From the NCBI RefSeq assembly GCF_014905175.1, contig NC_057790.1, forward strand, positions 5,394,001-5,458,000: a stretch of DNA of 64,000 bases, read 5' to 3'. This stretch comes from Aphidius gifuensis (taxonomy: Eukaryota; Arthropoda; Insecta; Hymenoptera; Braconidae). Of this stretch, positions 1-11,329 are shown piece after piece; position 1 is the stretch's first letter, and each line of letters begins with the position of its first letter. Under the pieces are notes generated by a model. The model was not told the origin of the DNA, made no database searches, and was given only the letters and a program-made list of their open reading frames with translations. The translations under genes and the position numbers were made by a program.

Positions 1-426
1 TTCAAATATTTAAATTTTTGAATTAAACAATTTCATAATTTATATATATATTATATTTATTTTGAAATTTCTTTTTTTCTTTCTTAATTTAGCATAGTTA
101 AAAAGCGAATAATATACTATCAAAAAATCACGATAAAAGCATTAGTGTTTACTAGTGTCTCGAGTAGTTTAAAATAAAATAAATTATTCTCAGGTCTTTG
201 TCGACAAAGATACCTAAGAATCACAAAAAAAAAAAAAAAAAAAATCCCATATTCTATTTATCTTTTAAAATTAAAACAAAAAAATCACGCTACTTTTATA
301 GACTTTTTTTTTTTTACTAATTTACATCCATAGTGAGATCATCATTTGATTATTCGGTAAGTCCTCTTTGGATCTCGTCCAGCCCTTTCTCCTTGCTTAT
401 CGATGAAAAGTTTTTTTATAAATAAT

Positions 427-626
427 TTAATTCAATAAATTATTCAATTTTGAAATATTTTTTTGTTTCAAATTATAATTATCTTTCTGATTATATGCCG
501 ATGTTGATTGTAGTATCTCATCTGGATGAACAAAACGATGAATGTGCAAAACAGCCACGAGATGATTAATATATATATTTTGTTCCATTAAATAATTTAA
601 TACGTCTTGATTGATTGGTTTATTTT
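427..626 (-). CDS. Possible terminal exon of an unknown gene
   Basis: On the minus strand a T-rich tract ending in AAAAAG (AG at 628-627) precedes an open frame that runs to TAA at 429-427. The translation has ordinary composition in its first 50 residues (for example NQDVLNYLMEQNIYINHLV, then HIHRFVHPDEIL) and becomes Asn/Lys-rich at the end. I recognise no family. It lies 3' of the BH3-only stop codon. The phase (1 nt needed from upstream) does not match exon 2 of that gene, so it would be a separate gene or a rare alternative 3' end spliced from exon 1. Chance openness cannot be excluded. Confidence 0.22.
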
Positions 627-809
627 CTTTTTGAAATAAAAAAAAAAATCCTGAGAAGTGTTGGAGCACGAGTGTAGAGAATAAATACGTGATAAAACGT
701 TAAATCCTTTTTGTGAGCAACTTGATTACTTGATGCACTTCTCAGTGGATTTTTTTTTATATACTCTTCATCTTCAGTTTCCCCCCATTATTTTTAAATT
801 ATTATTTTT

Positions 810-815
810 TTTATT
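810..815 (-). terminator. Candidate polyadenylation signal AATAAA of the BH3-only gene
   Basis: The minus-strand hexamer AATAAA lies about 87 nt past the TAG stop at 902. AT-rich context makes chance matches common, so this is only the first canonical hexamer, not a mapped cleavage site. Confidence 0.3.
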
Positions 816-901
816 TCAATCTTTTTTTTCGTTAATCGGTCAACTACCTCTTGATCGCGCCATCAGCGTTGTCGTCGCCGATTTAGGCGCCTTGCCCGTC
901 T

Positions 902-1087
902 CTATCGCAGACGTGATACAAGCCGCCAACCAAGGTAAAGTGCCACTGTCGTCCACAAAGTCTCTCGAAGTGGCGCCGGAATCAACATTGAAAATAGACT
1001 GTCCGTTGAAGACGTCGTTGTTGATGCTGTTACACTTGGAAAATTTGCACCAATAAATGGTAGTCTTGATTTTTCAATTTCTGCATC
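902..1087 (-). CDS. Exon 3 of the BH3-only candidate (residues 183-243, tail anchor)
   Basis: The acceptor is TTTTATTGTTGCAG|GAT (AG at 1089-1088), phase 0, matching the exon 2 donor. The exon encodes an acidic/basic linker DAEIEKSRLPF, a Ser/Thr-rich spacer (about residues 198-212), and then LRETLWTTVALYLGWRLV followed by SRLR and TAG (904-902). The terminal hydrophobic stretch is short, contains W227, W236 and R237, and has basic residues at its end. Known mitochondrial-outer-membrane tail anchors of BH3-only proteins have this moderate hydrophobicity and basic flank. The plus-strand open frame across the same bases is a shadow. Confidence 0.75.
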   Translation of the reverse strand, partial: DAEIEKSRLPFIGANFPSVTASTTTSSTDSLFSMLIPAPLRETLWTTVALYLGWRLVSRLR

Positions 1088-4000
1088 CTGCAACAATAAA
1101 ATGAAAGAACAAAAATTTTAATTATCTGCTATATAAGAATTATTTTTACTATTTATTACTAATAATATATATATATAAATTTATTTATTGTTTTTTTATT
1201 TAATTGGAATGATAATTAAGGAAATCAGTCGTCCAAAAAACCTCAGCATACCGAGTTCCCCCTTATTTCATCTACGTTTCATTGAATATATGTCGGGATA
1301 TCACGAATCGTGATTTTTTTTTCTTTCGCATTAACTGTAGGGGTGGATCTTGGGATCACCAATTTGGCCTCGGGTATTCGAACACAGAGAAAGAATCACT
1401 CCTCACCTCACTCCCAGTTATCATTCCCGAAAAGAAGAATAAAAAAAAAAAAACAATCCCTTGGTCGACGACGGTCCTTCTCAGTCAATTAATTGCACAA
1501 AGATCCCTTTGTCTTCTCTGTAGTCTATACATGTTATACAGACACATATATACTCAACTTCCGATTCCCGTTTTCATCTTAATCCAAATACTCAGTGTTA
1601 TAATAAACGCGGCAAAGTCCAATCTTCGAAGGCGCCTTTATGGACGCGAGCAATATAATCTTCAAGAGCTAAAGATAGCGGTTTGGGCTTGTATTTGAGT
1701 TTCAGTTTAGCGAATACACTTCTCTTTATATTTCTTTTTTTTTTTTCATCATTGTCATCTTGTATTATGTAGTATATGTACTTTTATTTTTCCACCCTTC
1801 AAGAGACACCCCATCGAATGACAAACACTCGCCGGGTCTCACCGTATATTTATATTTGTATTTATATATATAGAAGATAGTGAAAGATTATTGTGCGAAA
1901 AGCACGAAAAAGAAAAAAAAATGTGTCACATTAAAGAAGAATTATTGGAAAACTCTGATATAGTATATAATTTTTTTTTTTTTTCTGTGGTTCGATTAAT
2001 CCACAGTACTTTTTTTTTTTGTTATATATATTTATTATGTTTTTTATGCGACTATTGTTTTTTTCTTTTTGCTCAACTACTTTCACCCATCAAATAAAAC
2101 AAAATAGAACACAAGAAATAAATAAAAAAAAAAAGCGAAAAATAGTAGTTTATGTTGTTTCTTGAAATTATATTCCATAAAAAAAAAATCAAGTAAATAA
2201 AAATAATATTAAAAAAAAAAAATTACAAACTGGGGAAAGTCAGTACTTTGTGTGCACTTGGCCATTTGGCGGAAAAGCCGAGAAAGAGACTAATGATGAA
2301 AAAAGAAAAAAAAAAGTATTTCATCGAATAATTTGCGATCAATTTCCTTTGGTTTTTTATTTATTTATATTTGTTTTTTTTTTTTATTTTTATTTTACCT
2401 GTGGGTGTGAATATAGTAAGACAAGTGCAAACGGCTACGGCCTCGTGCCCACCACGACATGGCCACTTAACTTTCACAGGGGATGTGGCTATTTAGACAA
2501 TGTTACATGCTCACTTGCTTTTGACATGCCCTCATGAATTTATATAGATTCAATATGTAATTCATCGAGTAATTCAATTCTTTTTTTTTTTGTTTGTACA
2601 AATTTAATTTTCTTTTAAACAATGTTAAACACGACATTCACGCAGTACAATTAATAATCATTCCAAATATATGAAATTTAATTATACAAAGTAATTTGAC
2701 AGGACACACACAGACAAGTTTACCTTATTCTCATTTTTATTTTTTATACATTTGAAACAAAGAGCTGTGTCAAATTAGATTAAAATTGCGCTGAATGCAA
2801 AGTTCTATTATCTTTGTTTATATATTCATGAATCATAAATAAGTTGATTTGCTATTTAAAGAAATTTAATATAATTTTTTTACTATAAAGAATTGCAAAC
2901 AAATAAAAAAATAATATATACGAATACAAAATAAATAAATGAAAAAAAATTACTATCGTTAAAATAAAATAAATGAATTTTAAATTGAGTACAAAAAAAA
3001 AGCCTTCAAGACTAGACATTTGATATCTTCTCCAAAGGGATTTTCCCAATTTCACGGATCTCCAACTTTTTCCCTTCTCAATTACCACCACTTAACCAGT
3101 AATAATTAGACGCAACTGAAATTGGATCAAAGTATTTGGACTTTTTGTCTTATTTAAGCTGATTAAAGTCAAAATAAAAATTCAACAAAATCAGTCTAAT
3201 AACAACGAGTCTTTTTTATTTTTAATTTAATCATGTTCTTGATTTTTTAATTCTCTGATTTCAAGAAAAAACAAACAAAATTATTTAAAAAGTAATATTT
3301 TATTTTTGCCCTTTGGTGTCTTAAGTATAAATGGAAAAGTTAATGCCCAATACATCTTAAGTATTTATATTACGATGATACATATTTGATCAGAACATTG
3401 GGATTGGAAAAAAACAGAGGGTAAAATAAACCCAAACGGAAATCGAATAGGGGCCAATACTTCATGTCTTTGGCTGGGTCACACGAGAGTCGATATTTAT
3501 TTTACCCACGGGACACAGAAGCTGATAACTAAATTCGCGTTTATAGCCCTTGAGTTCACGCTTTAACAAACCCCAGGTTATAATATCACAAACGAAAAAA
3601 AAAAAACAAAACAAAAAATAAATATATCTCACATGAAAACATAATACACCGTATAATTTATTGTTTATTATTTCAGATAGAGATTAATTAAAAAAAAAAA
3701 AAAAATTAAATAAAAGAACATTAAAATCTAGCAAGCAATAAAAGTTTTTGTTGAGTTTATATATATATTTGTTAACATGGCAATTAGTTTTAGTGAAAAG
3801 TTTTTGAAAGCGCGTCCAAGGGGATTTTGCTTCAAGCTTGCAAAATAACAGTGTGAGGGTTGTTAGATTGAGGTACAAAATGAGGGGTATTTTGTGGTGA
3901 ATTGAAATGTACACAGGAGGTAAAGTAACGAGAAATTCAGGTAATATAATAGCGTCTAGGTCGCGTGTGTATGCATTTAGATACCCTCTTATGATATAGC

Positions 4001-7000
4001 TATAAACGTGCAAGTGGCGAGTTTTGAATTGAGTGAAAAGTTTGAAAGTTTGTTAGTATATTTTGTTCGCGAGAAATCCAAGTAAAGAACTTCCCCTACG
4101 GGAAAATGTATTACTAAAATTATTTTATACACATGATGGTTTAAAACATGAAATATATATCTTGACGTTAACTCGTTTACTAACATGTCAGAAATAAATT
4201 ATTATATTATTTTTTATATATCAAAAATAATTATGTGTATATAATATTGATAAATATAATTATAATTCGTATTTGAGTGTTTTTACCTTGGTCTTGGAGG
4301 CATGAAAGTCATCAGCAATATTTCTGAGATTTGCACCAACACTTGCCCATTCACGTTCATTACAAGAATGACCAAGATGACTACAACATCCACTATTATT
4401 ATCTGATCTATTTGTTCCTTTTTCAAGTATTGAATTTTCAGATGTAAGTCTTCTTCTTCTTGGTCTTGGTCTTGGACTTGGTACTGGTGCATTACATTCA
4501 GGAAATTGAAATGCAGCATCACGTGTTGGACTAGTTGGTGCTGATACTGTAACTTGTGGTTCTGGTGGTGGTAATTGTTCAACAGCTGATAGTACAAGAT
4601 CAGGAAGTGGTAAACGTGATAAATCTGAATCAATCAATATAACTGGATGATCACGATTTCCAGAAATATCACCAACTCGTCTTGGTAAGCGATCTGTAAA
4701 AATAATAATATGAATTTATATTTTTTTTTTTTTATTGATTATTAAAAAAGTAAGTCACAAATGTCACATACATGATATAAACGTACAAGAAAAAAGCAAG
4801 AATATATAAAAGAAAAATTTATATCTAGTATGAAACCAGGTGATAAGAAATTTACGACAAGTTTCTCGATAAGTTTACCCACTTGAGACACTTGATGTCA
4901 CTACAAAAGCTTGTGGTGACTTTAGTTTTTTTTTTTTTTCTTTTTGATCGGTGAAATAATTCGTAGCGATAACCGTATATATGATCCGTTCATCTTTCGT
5001 TTTGAAAAGAAAATTGAGGTGAATATTTTTTTTTTTGTTATACTTTTATGTATAATATATAGTTTAATGGTATATAAGCATCATTGAGAAAGACATCAGA
5101 CAAAATACACGAAATGTACATTTTTGCCCTGGTTTTATGCACTATCATAAAGCTTATACACATGGTGCATTTGTGTGTATACATATATCTTGGTTTATCG
5201 AGTCTAGACACACGGTACAAGACACCGCGAATGAGCCCCCGTGGTACACAAGAATTCTATATCATACATATATATGAAACTTAAGGTACAGAGAGAATAG
5301 ACAAGTAAGAGCTAGTATATCAAAAGAGAGAGAGACTAAATTAACTACTGGAATATATTCATTTTGCGATTCACAAACTCATACACATCACACAACATTC
5401 AGACTCCCTCTTGGGATATGAATTCATTTAATTTTCATTAAAAACAACCAACATGTTTTGATGTGCATGAAAAATTCTGTATAATCTCTATATAAATTTA
5501 TTTATCATCAAGTATATTATATATACATATTTATATAGTCAATCTCACTGTGCAATTTTCTTTCGCATATATACATGTACTTAATGCTTTTTTTGCCTTA
5601 ATAAAATTACAATCATTACAAAAAATTAAAATGAAATATTTAAAACAATACAATGAAAAAATATATAAAATATATTATAATAATTTGGATGATCGAGCGT
5701 GACAAAGAATTATTTTCAAGCCCGGGGCTTATTGTTCAAGTAAATATTGTGGCTTAGATATCCTTGACATTTCAAAGTATCCTCTTTCACTCTTCTTGCA
5801 AATATATCTGCAATATTCACACATGTACACATCATTTGATTTCATTGCAAAACTTCAAGTTAATTCAAATTTGTACATAATATTTTTAAAAAATCTTAAA
5901 CGTCATTTATGCGTATGTATAAAAAAAAATATTTTTAATTTTATTATTTCTAAATTTATTTTTATAATTCAACAAATTTTTCTTTGTGCACGTGGACCCG
6001 CATATGTGCAAAATAGTCTACGTGCCTAGAGCACTTGTATTACGTACACACCCTTGAAGCTGTTAAGTGCATGTAAATATGACTCAGCCAACACACCATA
6101 AAAGATTTTTCTTTGCAACTTTTAATAAAAAGATTTGTAAATAATAAAAAAAAAAATAAAATAAAGAATAAAGTATTCGTTTGCTCTCGGTAATGTTCGT
6201 TTTTATTATATATATATTTTTTTCAGTATACATATATAAATGTAGCTTAGTTTAAACTGCACAAAGAACCTCATTCAAGGCCGCGTGAAAATAGCGCACG
6301 CGCGAGTCGCGCAATCCGACGGTACGTGTCCCGTTTAGTTTTTTATGTATTGTATCGGTTAGCAAAAGTTTCTGTATAAGGCACATGTGCATTACACTAT
6401 ACTCATCTACTATAATGTATACAACTAATTTTATATTATTTTATTAATCTTTGCACTAAACTACTTGTTCGAATTTCTCCGTTTTTTTTTTTTATTTTAA
6501 ACTTAATTTGTTGTTGCAAATATATGAGTCAATTTAAACGAGTCTTGACGTTTAGACGCGTGCTCCCTCTATCACTTTATATTATACACATATTAACAAC
6601 TTGCAAATATAAAATACGTATGTCGTGGTTTATCGCAAAATGCATTTCCGGAACAATGGGACAGTAACTGAGAAAGAGATAACAATGCTACTGCGTTGCT
6701 TGGATAAAATGTCTAGCGGAAGACAGAAAGAAAAAAAAAAAATGAGTTAATCATTAATCATTGCATCTCTTATTATCAAGACAATGTTGATTTTTTTATT
6801 CTATTATTATAATTATAATTATTATCTTGTTTATATATAGTATTATTTTTTTTTTTTATTTTCTTATGTTTCGATTCACTGTTAATTGAATAAGAATTGT
6901 TTTTATTGGATTTTTTTTTCTCTATTTTATAAATGAAATGTACAAGTCTAACAATTTTTTATCGGTACGAGTGTTGGCATCTAGATTACTGTATAAGATA

Positions 7001-10000
7001 TATATGAGACGGGTCAGCTAATAACCGTATCAAATTTCAATGAGAACAAAAAAATTAAAATACAAAAAAAAAAAAAAAAAATGATAATAAGAATAAATGA
7101 AAAAAAGTACAAGTATATATGAGATCAATAAATTAAATAGACAGCTAGCAGACTTGACTAAATAAAAAAAATTCTCATTTGTTTATATCTTAAAATTAAA
7201 AAACAGAAGGGCATTGAGAAAAAATAGAAAAAAAGTTTTGATAAAATGATAAGCATTCAAGTCCGACGGGCAATAAAAAGACATCTTCGTAAATATATAC
7301 ATAAAGAAAACAAGCAAAATAAAACAAAAAAAAAATAATGAGGAAAAAAAAAAGTTAGATAAAATAAAATAAAAAAGTTAGACTGGTTGACCTATCGATG
7401 TGGAGAATAAGATAAGATGAGTTTTTGACGCGTAGTTTTTTTGTTTTTTTATATATATTTATTTTGTCGCATATAGCTAGAACTTGGATCATGATGATCA
7501 TGATGATGATGATGATTATTTTTCGTGAGTTTAGTACTGTGTTCATATTTTTTGCACGCTTCGTATTACCGTATCCAATGAATTTTTGAAATGCATATAC
7601 GTATATACATGTTTTCCCTTGGGTTAACCAATGACTATCACGGAAACATACATAGAGTCTCGATGATATGACGAATATACTTTATATTTCATGAAGAGAC
7701 TCTAGAGACGTGGTAACTCCTGTACAAGCTGACCCAACCTCTTCACCCTCTGACTCTATCATCGCTTCTTCACGACTTTGTCATTCTCATCGGGATCGAT
7801 AAAAGGTCGTATACACTCACTTTTTCATATTTTCTTTTCAAATGATATATCATTTGCATCTTTGAATATATACATATATCTCTACTCATACATCTTGTGC
7901 TCAAGTCATCTCTGATCCATACGAACATAAATTATTATTATTATTATTGATTGATAATTTTTATCTATGAATTAATACCTTCAAACTTTGTGTTATACTA
8001 CTTGCACTGATTGTATTATGTGTGGTTACATAATAATACGAATCTAAGGTTATATGAAAACAATTTTAATTTAATAAATTATACATGAGAAGGGTCATAT
8101 TTTAACCACACACATAAGCCACAATATCACAGGACATGACCACAAAAATATATATGCAAGTGAATCTAAAGAAAGTACAAAAATGAATAAAAGAAAAGAT
8201 AGTTTTTTTTTTCAATTTATTTTCTTTCTGTTTTGCGAATATATGTTACGCGAGAGAATCAGGCATAGTTTATGCTTACACTCTTGAGTATATAAAATAA
8301 TACCAGCTGGTTTTAGAATTAATTTTAGAAATGAAAAGCCCCTGATTCTGATGCAACATTTGTGAGTGCACAATATTCCAAAGTTTGAAATTCAAGCATG
8401 GTTATTGACCCGTCACATTTATTCAGTCGTTTAATTCCTCAAATTTTTTTCCCTCTCTATGAGTATATTTTCGTTGTATATATACACAATTTATTGTACT
8501 TATATAAGTTATTTTTTACGTGCGTTGAAAAAATTAATTATTGTATGTGTGTGGCTTGCAAAGTTTCAAGAAATTATCATTGATTTTAATGGGGAAATAT
8601 AGTAGCATAATAAAAAAACTACAGTAACAAATATTATATTTGAAATTATTTTTAGATTTGCGAGTATATGTTTGTTTTTTCGTCACTTTGTAAAATAAAA
8701 TTTACCAACGTTGGAACTATATAACACTTATCGGTTTTTACTGGATAAAAATAATTTTAAAAAAAGTAATAATAAAATAAAAAATAAAAAAAATGTAAGG
8801 TAGAAGAATTGAGCAAAAATGTCCCAAGTAGTTAAGAGTTGGTGTGGGCCGGCGCAGGGTCATGGCCGGACAACGTCTGATTTTTTTTTTTTTTTCATTC
8901 TTTTTATTTTATTTATTTAAAACTTTTATTTCGTTTTAAGAATTTTTTTTATCATGGATTTACCCTCACACACATATACACACACAACATTTCTAGCTCT
9001 CTGTAACTTTCCATATAATTTTTTTTTAGTCTGACTGTTTTTTTAACCCTCTAGTCTTTACTCCGTTCCGTCCTTCATCTCGTAAAACTACATTTTATTA
9101 CACACCGAATGTAAATCATTGTACATTTGCACCATGCGTAAATTCAACCCAGCATACACGTGTGCATATATTTGGTACTTATAAAGTATTAAAAAAAAAT
9201 TTCATATGAATTATTTTTATTATTTTCATTTATCATAAAAATAACATTTGTTTTTTTTACACTGACAAATCAGTCATTTTAAATGATGAAAATAAAAAGT
9301 CTTGATATTTTATGAACATCAACAAGACCCCATACAAATTTTTTATTATACTTGACTAATTACACTGATTATTATGTTTATTTATATGAAACGAATTTAG
9401 AGCAGTTTAAATTTATAAAGTCTCATCTAAATAATATTTTTATTTTAAAAAAAAAAACCACTATAAGACTAACTAGTATAAAATAATTTTATGCTTTTTA
9501 TCTTTTGCAATGAAAGAAATTTATATGAGTAGTTAGCTTTTTTTTACAAAAGCAATATGTTTGCGAATATAGTTACCATAAAAAAAAAAAATACGTCACT
9601 TAAATATTTATTAAAAGACATATACGCATTTGTGAAACTACTCGGAAATATTTTATCAAAACGCGACCTGCACAACTACAGATAAGTATCTGTCAACAAA
9701 ACTCTGACTCAAATATATTTTACTTGATAACTAAAACACTGACAAAAAAAAAAACGAAAAAGTTTATGCGTTGACACTTCAAGTTTCATAGTCCAAGTTT
9801 AGATGAAAATGATTGTTAACTATTTTTTTTTTTTTTATTATTATTTCTATTTCTATACACTAATACTCACAAAACAATTTGAATTTATAAATTCAACAAA
9901 ATTAAATTTCTCAAATGACACTTTTGTTGTACGCGATATAAATTATGTATAAGTGAAATTTAATTAAAAAAAAAAAAATCTACCGAATAAAAAAAGTATG

Positions 10001-10146
10001 TACTTACGATTGCGTGATGGATGCTGTGAATTTCTGGTTCGAAGGACCTGTTGCAGGGCTGTGTAAAGGTCGAGCATCAGCTGCTCCAACTGTTGACTCT
10101 GTGTCTCAGCCTCGTCCTCAGACGGCAAGGCAAATGGAATAGCCAT
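902..10146 (-). CDS. BH3-only BCL-2 family protein candidate (3 coding exons, 243 aa)
   Basis: Exons 10146-10008, 4693-4287 and 1087-902 join to 732 nt, giving 243 codons plus a TAG stop. Introns are GT-AG with matching phases (1, then 0). Residues 165-177 fit the BH3 consensus: V165 (h1), L169 (h2), R170, I172 (h3), small A173, invariant D174, acidic D175, F176 (h4) and H177. Residues 225-239 form a short hydrophobic segment ending in basic RLVSRLR, as in mitochondrial or ER tail anchors. Residues 18-36 look helical; 75-128 are Pro/Arg/Ser-rich and probably disordered. No BH1/BH2 motif (NWGR type) is seen, which argues against a multidomain BCL-2 or BOK protein. From family knowledge, such proteins bind the groove of BCL-2 homologues at mitochondria and promote apoptosis; that role here is inferred. 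Homology is by motif and architecture only, as I could not search databases. Confidence 0.78.
1088..4286 (-). other. Intron 2 of the BH3-only candidate
   Basis: About 3.2 kb, phase 0, GT-AG. It holds homopolymer runs and a few GC-richer islands (1590-1690, 2400-2530 and 3450-3580). I find no extra exon whose phase and open frame are better than the direct exon 2 to exon 3 join. The long frames here are poly-T or poly-A translations. Confidence 0.6.
4287..4693 (-). CDS. Exon 2 of the BH3-only candidate (residues 47-182, contains the BH3)
   Basis: The acceptor is TTTTTACAG|AT (AG at 4695-4694). The first two bases complete codon 47 (C|AT, His) with exon 1. The exon codes a Leu/Pro-rich segment (L74-L87), a Pro/Thr/Ser tract, a basic run R121-P-R-P-R-R-R-R128, a Cys/His cluster (C149, C150, H152, H155, C157) and the BH3 helix W162-K182. 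It ends at AAG|GTAAAA (GT at 4286-4285), phase 0, six residues after the invariant-aspartate core. Base composition is clearly more GC-rich than the flanks. The next frame is also open here but gives a Gln/His-rich nonsense peptide and is a shadow. Confidence 0.8.
6277..6331. promoter_or_regulatory. CpG-dense islet in intron 1
   Basis: A short run rich in CGCG and GCGC (GCGCACGCGCGAGTCGCGC) stands out against flanks of nearly pure A and T. It could be an enhancer or an alternative start region. The evidence is compositional only. Confidence 0.22.
7491..7517. repeat. (ATG)n microsatellite in intron 1
   Basis: Imperfect tandem ATG/ATC triplets, ATGATGATCATGATGATG and onward. Simple repeat, no function inferred. 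Confidence 0.85.
10008..10146 (-). CDS. Exon 1 of the BH3-only candidate (residues 1-46 plus 1 nt)
   Basis: The frame opens at ATG 10146-10144 in the context ataATGG (A at -3, G at +4). An in-frame TAA lies just upstream at 10176-10174 with no acceptor between, so this is the natural start. The exon encodes MAIPFALPSEDEAETQSQQL and then a leucine-rich stretch to about residue 36 that could form an amphipathic helix. The donor is C|GTAAGTA (GT at 10007-10006), which leaves one nucleotide of codon 47. T15-Q16-S17 faintly resembles the TQT anchor of dynein light chain LC8 ligands (BIM and BMF carry one), but this is weak. Untranslated 5' exons may exist upstream and are not identified. Confidence 0.75.
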
Positions 10147-11329
10147 TATTTTTTTTTTTATTATAAATTTAATTTAATATTTTTTTATTTTCTCTTGTTT
10201 GATAAATGAATAAGATGATTCAATTGAGCACTTTAACTAAAGTAACGATAACTTAAACAATCGTCTGTCAAAAGTTTCGAGCACTTACACTTGGTAAATA
10301 AATTGAATCAACTTGGAGTAAATTTGTCTAAAGAGTTTTGACAAAGCATTTGATCGTTTATTATTAAAAAGTCTTGTTATATTTTTTTTTTTTGTTCAAT
10401 TTTAATATTTGAGTATATATTTTTTGTATATATATATTTATTTTTTTTTCTACACTTTATTATCACACAGGTAAAAATTAATATTAGAAATTTTCATTAT
10501 TGTGTCCAAGTGCGACGACCTCTTTTCTGTCACCGAGGCTTGCACGTGGTATATGGTTGTAGTACGCTTGAGTACGATATTTAATTGAATGCACTCGTTA
10601 TTTAAAAATATAATTTTTTATTTTTATTATATATTATTATCACACCACTTAAACATAAAACAATATTAAAATTATTAATTATAACGCCGTCTAAAGCGTC
10701 TGTAAGGAGGATCCTCGAATGGATCAATTTCCATAAGTGTTGATTGTCGCGCGTCAAACGCTTTTATTAAAATATAAAAACTCTTATTTTTCAATAATAT
10801 CACAAGTAATAATTTTATGAAAAATAATTGTTCCGTGATTCAACAATTATCAACCTTTTTTTATTTTTTTCTAATGTTTTTTTTTTTTTTTCTAAGTTCA
10901 ATTTTGACTATGATAATAATTTTTATTTAATTACTTATAAAAACAATGAGCACAGTCACGATTTGATACAGTTTTTTTTTTTTTTTTCTATCACGCAAAA
11001 AATTAAATTTCGATTGTCACTTTAATGATGTTGCAAATGTCCAAATTATTGCAAAAAAAAAAAAAAAATATTCAAACACTAACTTTTTTTATTTCACAAA
11101 TCAACAAATAATTTTACTGATTGAAAATTTAAAAAAATTTACAAGTTTTTTTTTTTTTTTTTTTCTCAATTAATCAACAATTGTAATTTATGAAAAAAAA
11201 ATTAATAATTTTTTAAATTTATTAATTTTTAAATAACAATAATAAACTGGTAAAATTGAATACGTATTATTATTTTTTATTTTTGTAAAATGCACTTGAG
11301 ATGAAATATAATAAACTTTTTATAAGTTG

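Larger units (their letters stand above)
1..901. other. 3' flank of the BH3-only gene
   Basis: AT-rich noncoding DNA apart from the possible exon at 427-626. It includes an imperfect palindrome at 188-222 centred on TTTGTCGACAAA. Nothing else is recognised. Confidence 0.4.
4694..10007 (-). other. Intron 1 of the BH3-only candidate
   Basis: About 5.3 kb, phase 1, GT-AG. It contains CpG-rich islets at 6277-6331 and 8839-8876, a (TGA)n microsatellite at 7491-7517, (TTA)n near 7930-7948, and otherwise AT-rich DNA. First introns often carry enhancers, so the islets are candidates only. No further coding exon is seen. Confidence 0.6.

Noticed and set aside
730..1056. Plus-strand 108-codon frame
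   Set aside because: Shadow of the minus-strand third exon of the BH3-only gene, beginning in poly-T.
1282..1698. 138-codon plus-strand frame in intron 2
   Set aside because: No recognisable domain, starts in T-rich sequence with an A-run in the middle, and lies within the intron of the supported gene.
902..10146. Multidomain BCL-2/BOK-like protein as an alternative identity for the three-exon gene
   Set aside because: No BH1 (NWGR) or BH2 motif, no globular helical bundle, and the middle is Pro/Arg/Ser-rich disordered sequence.
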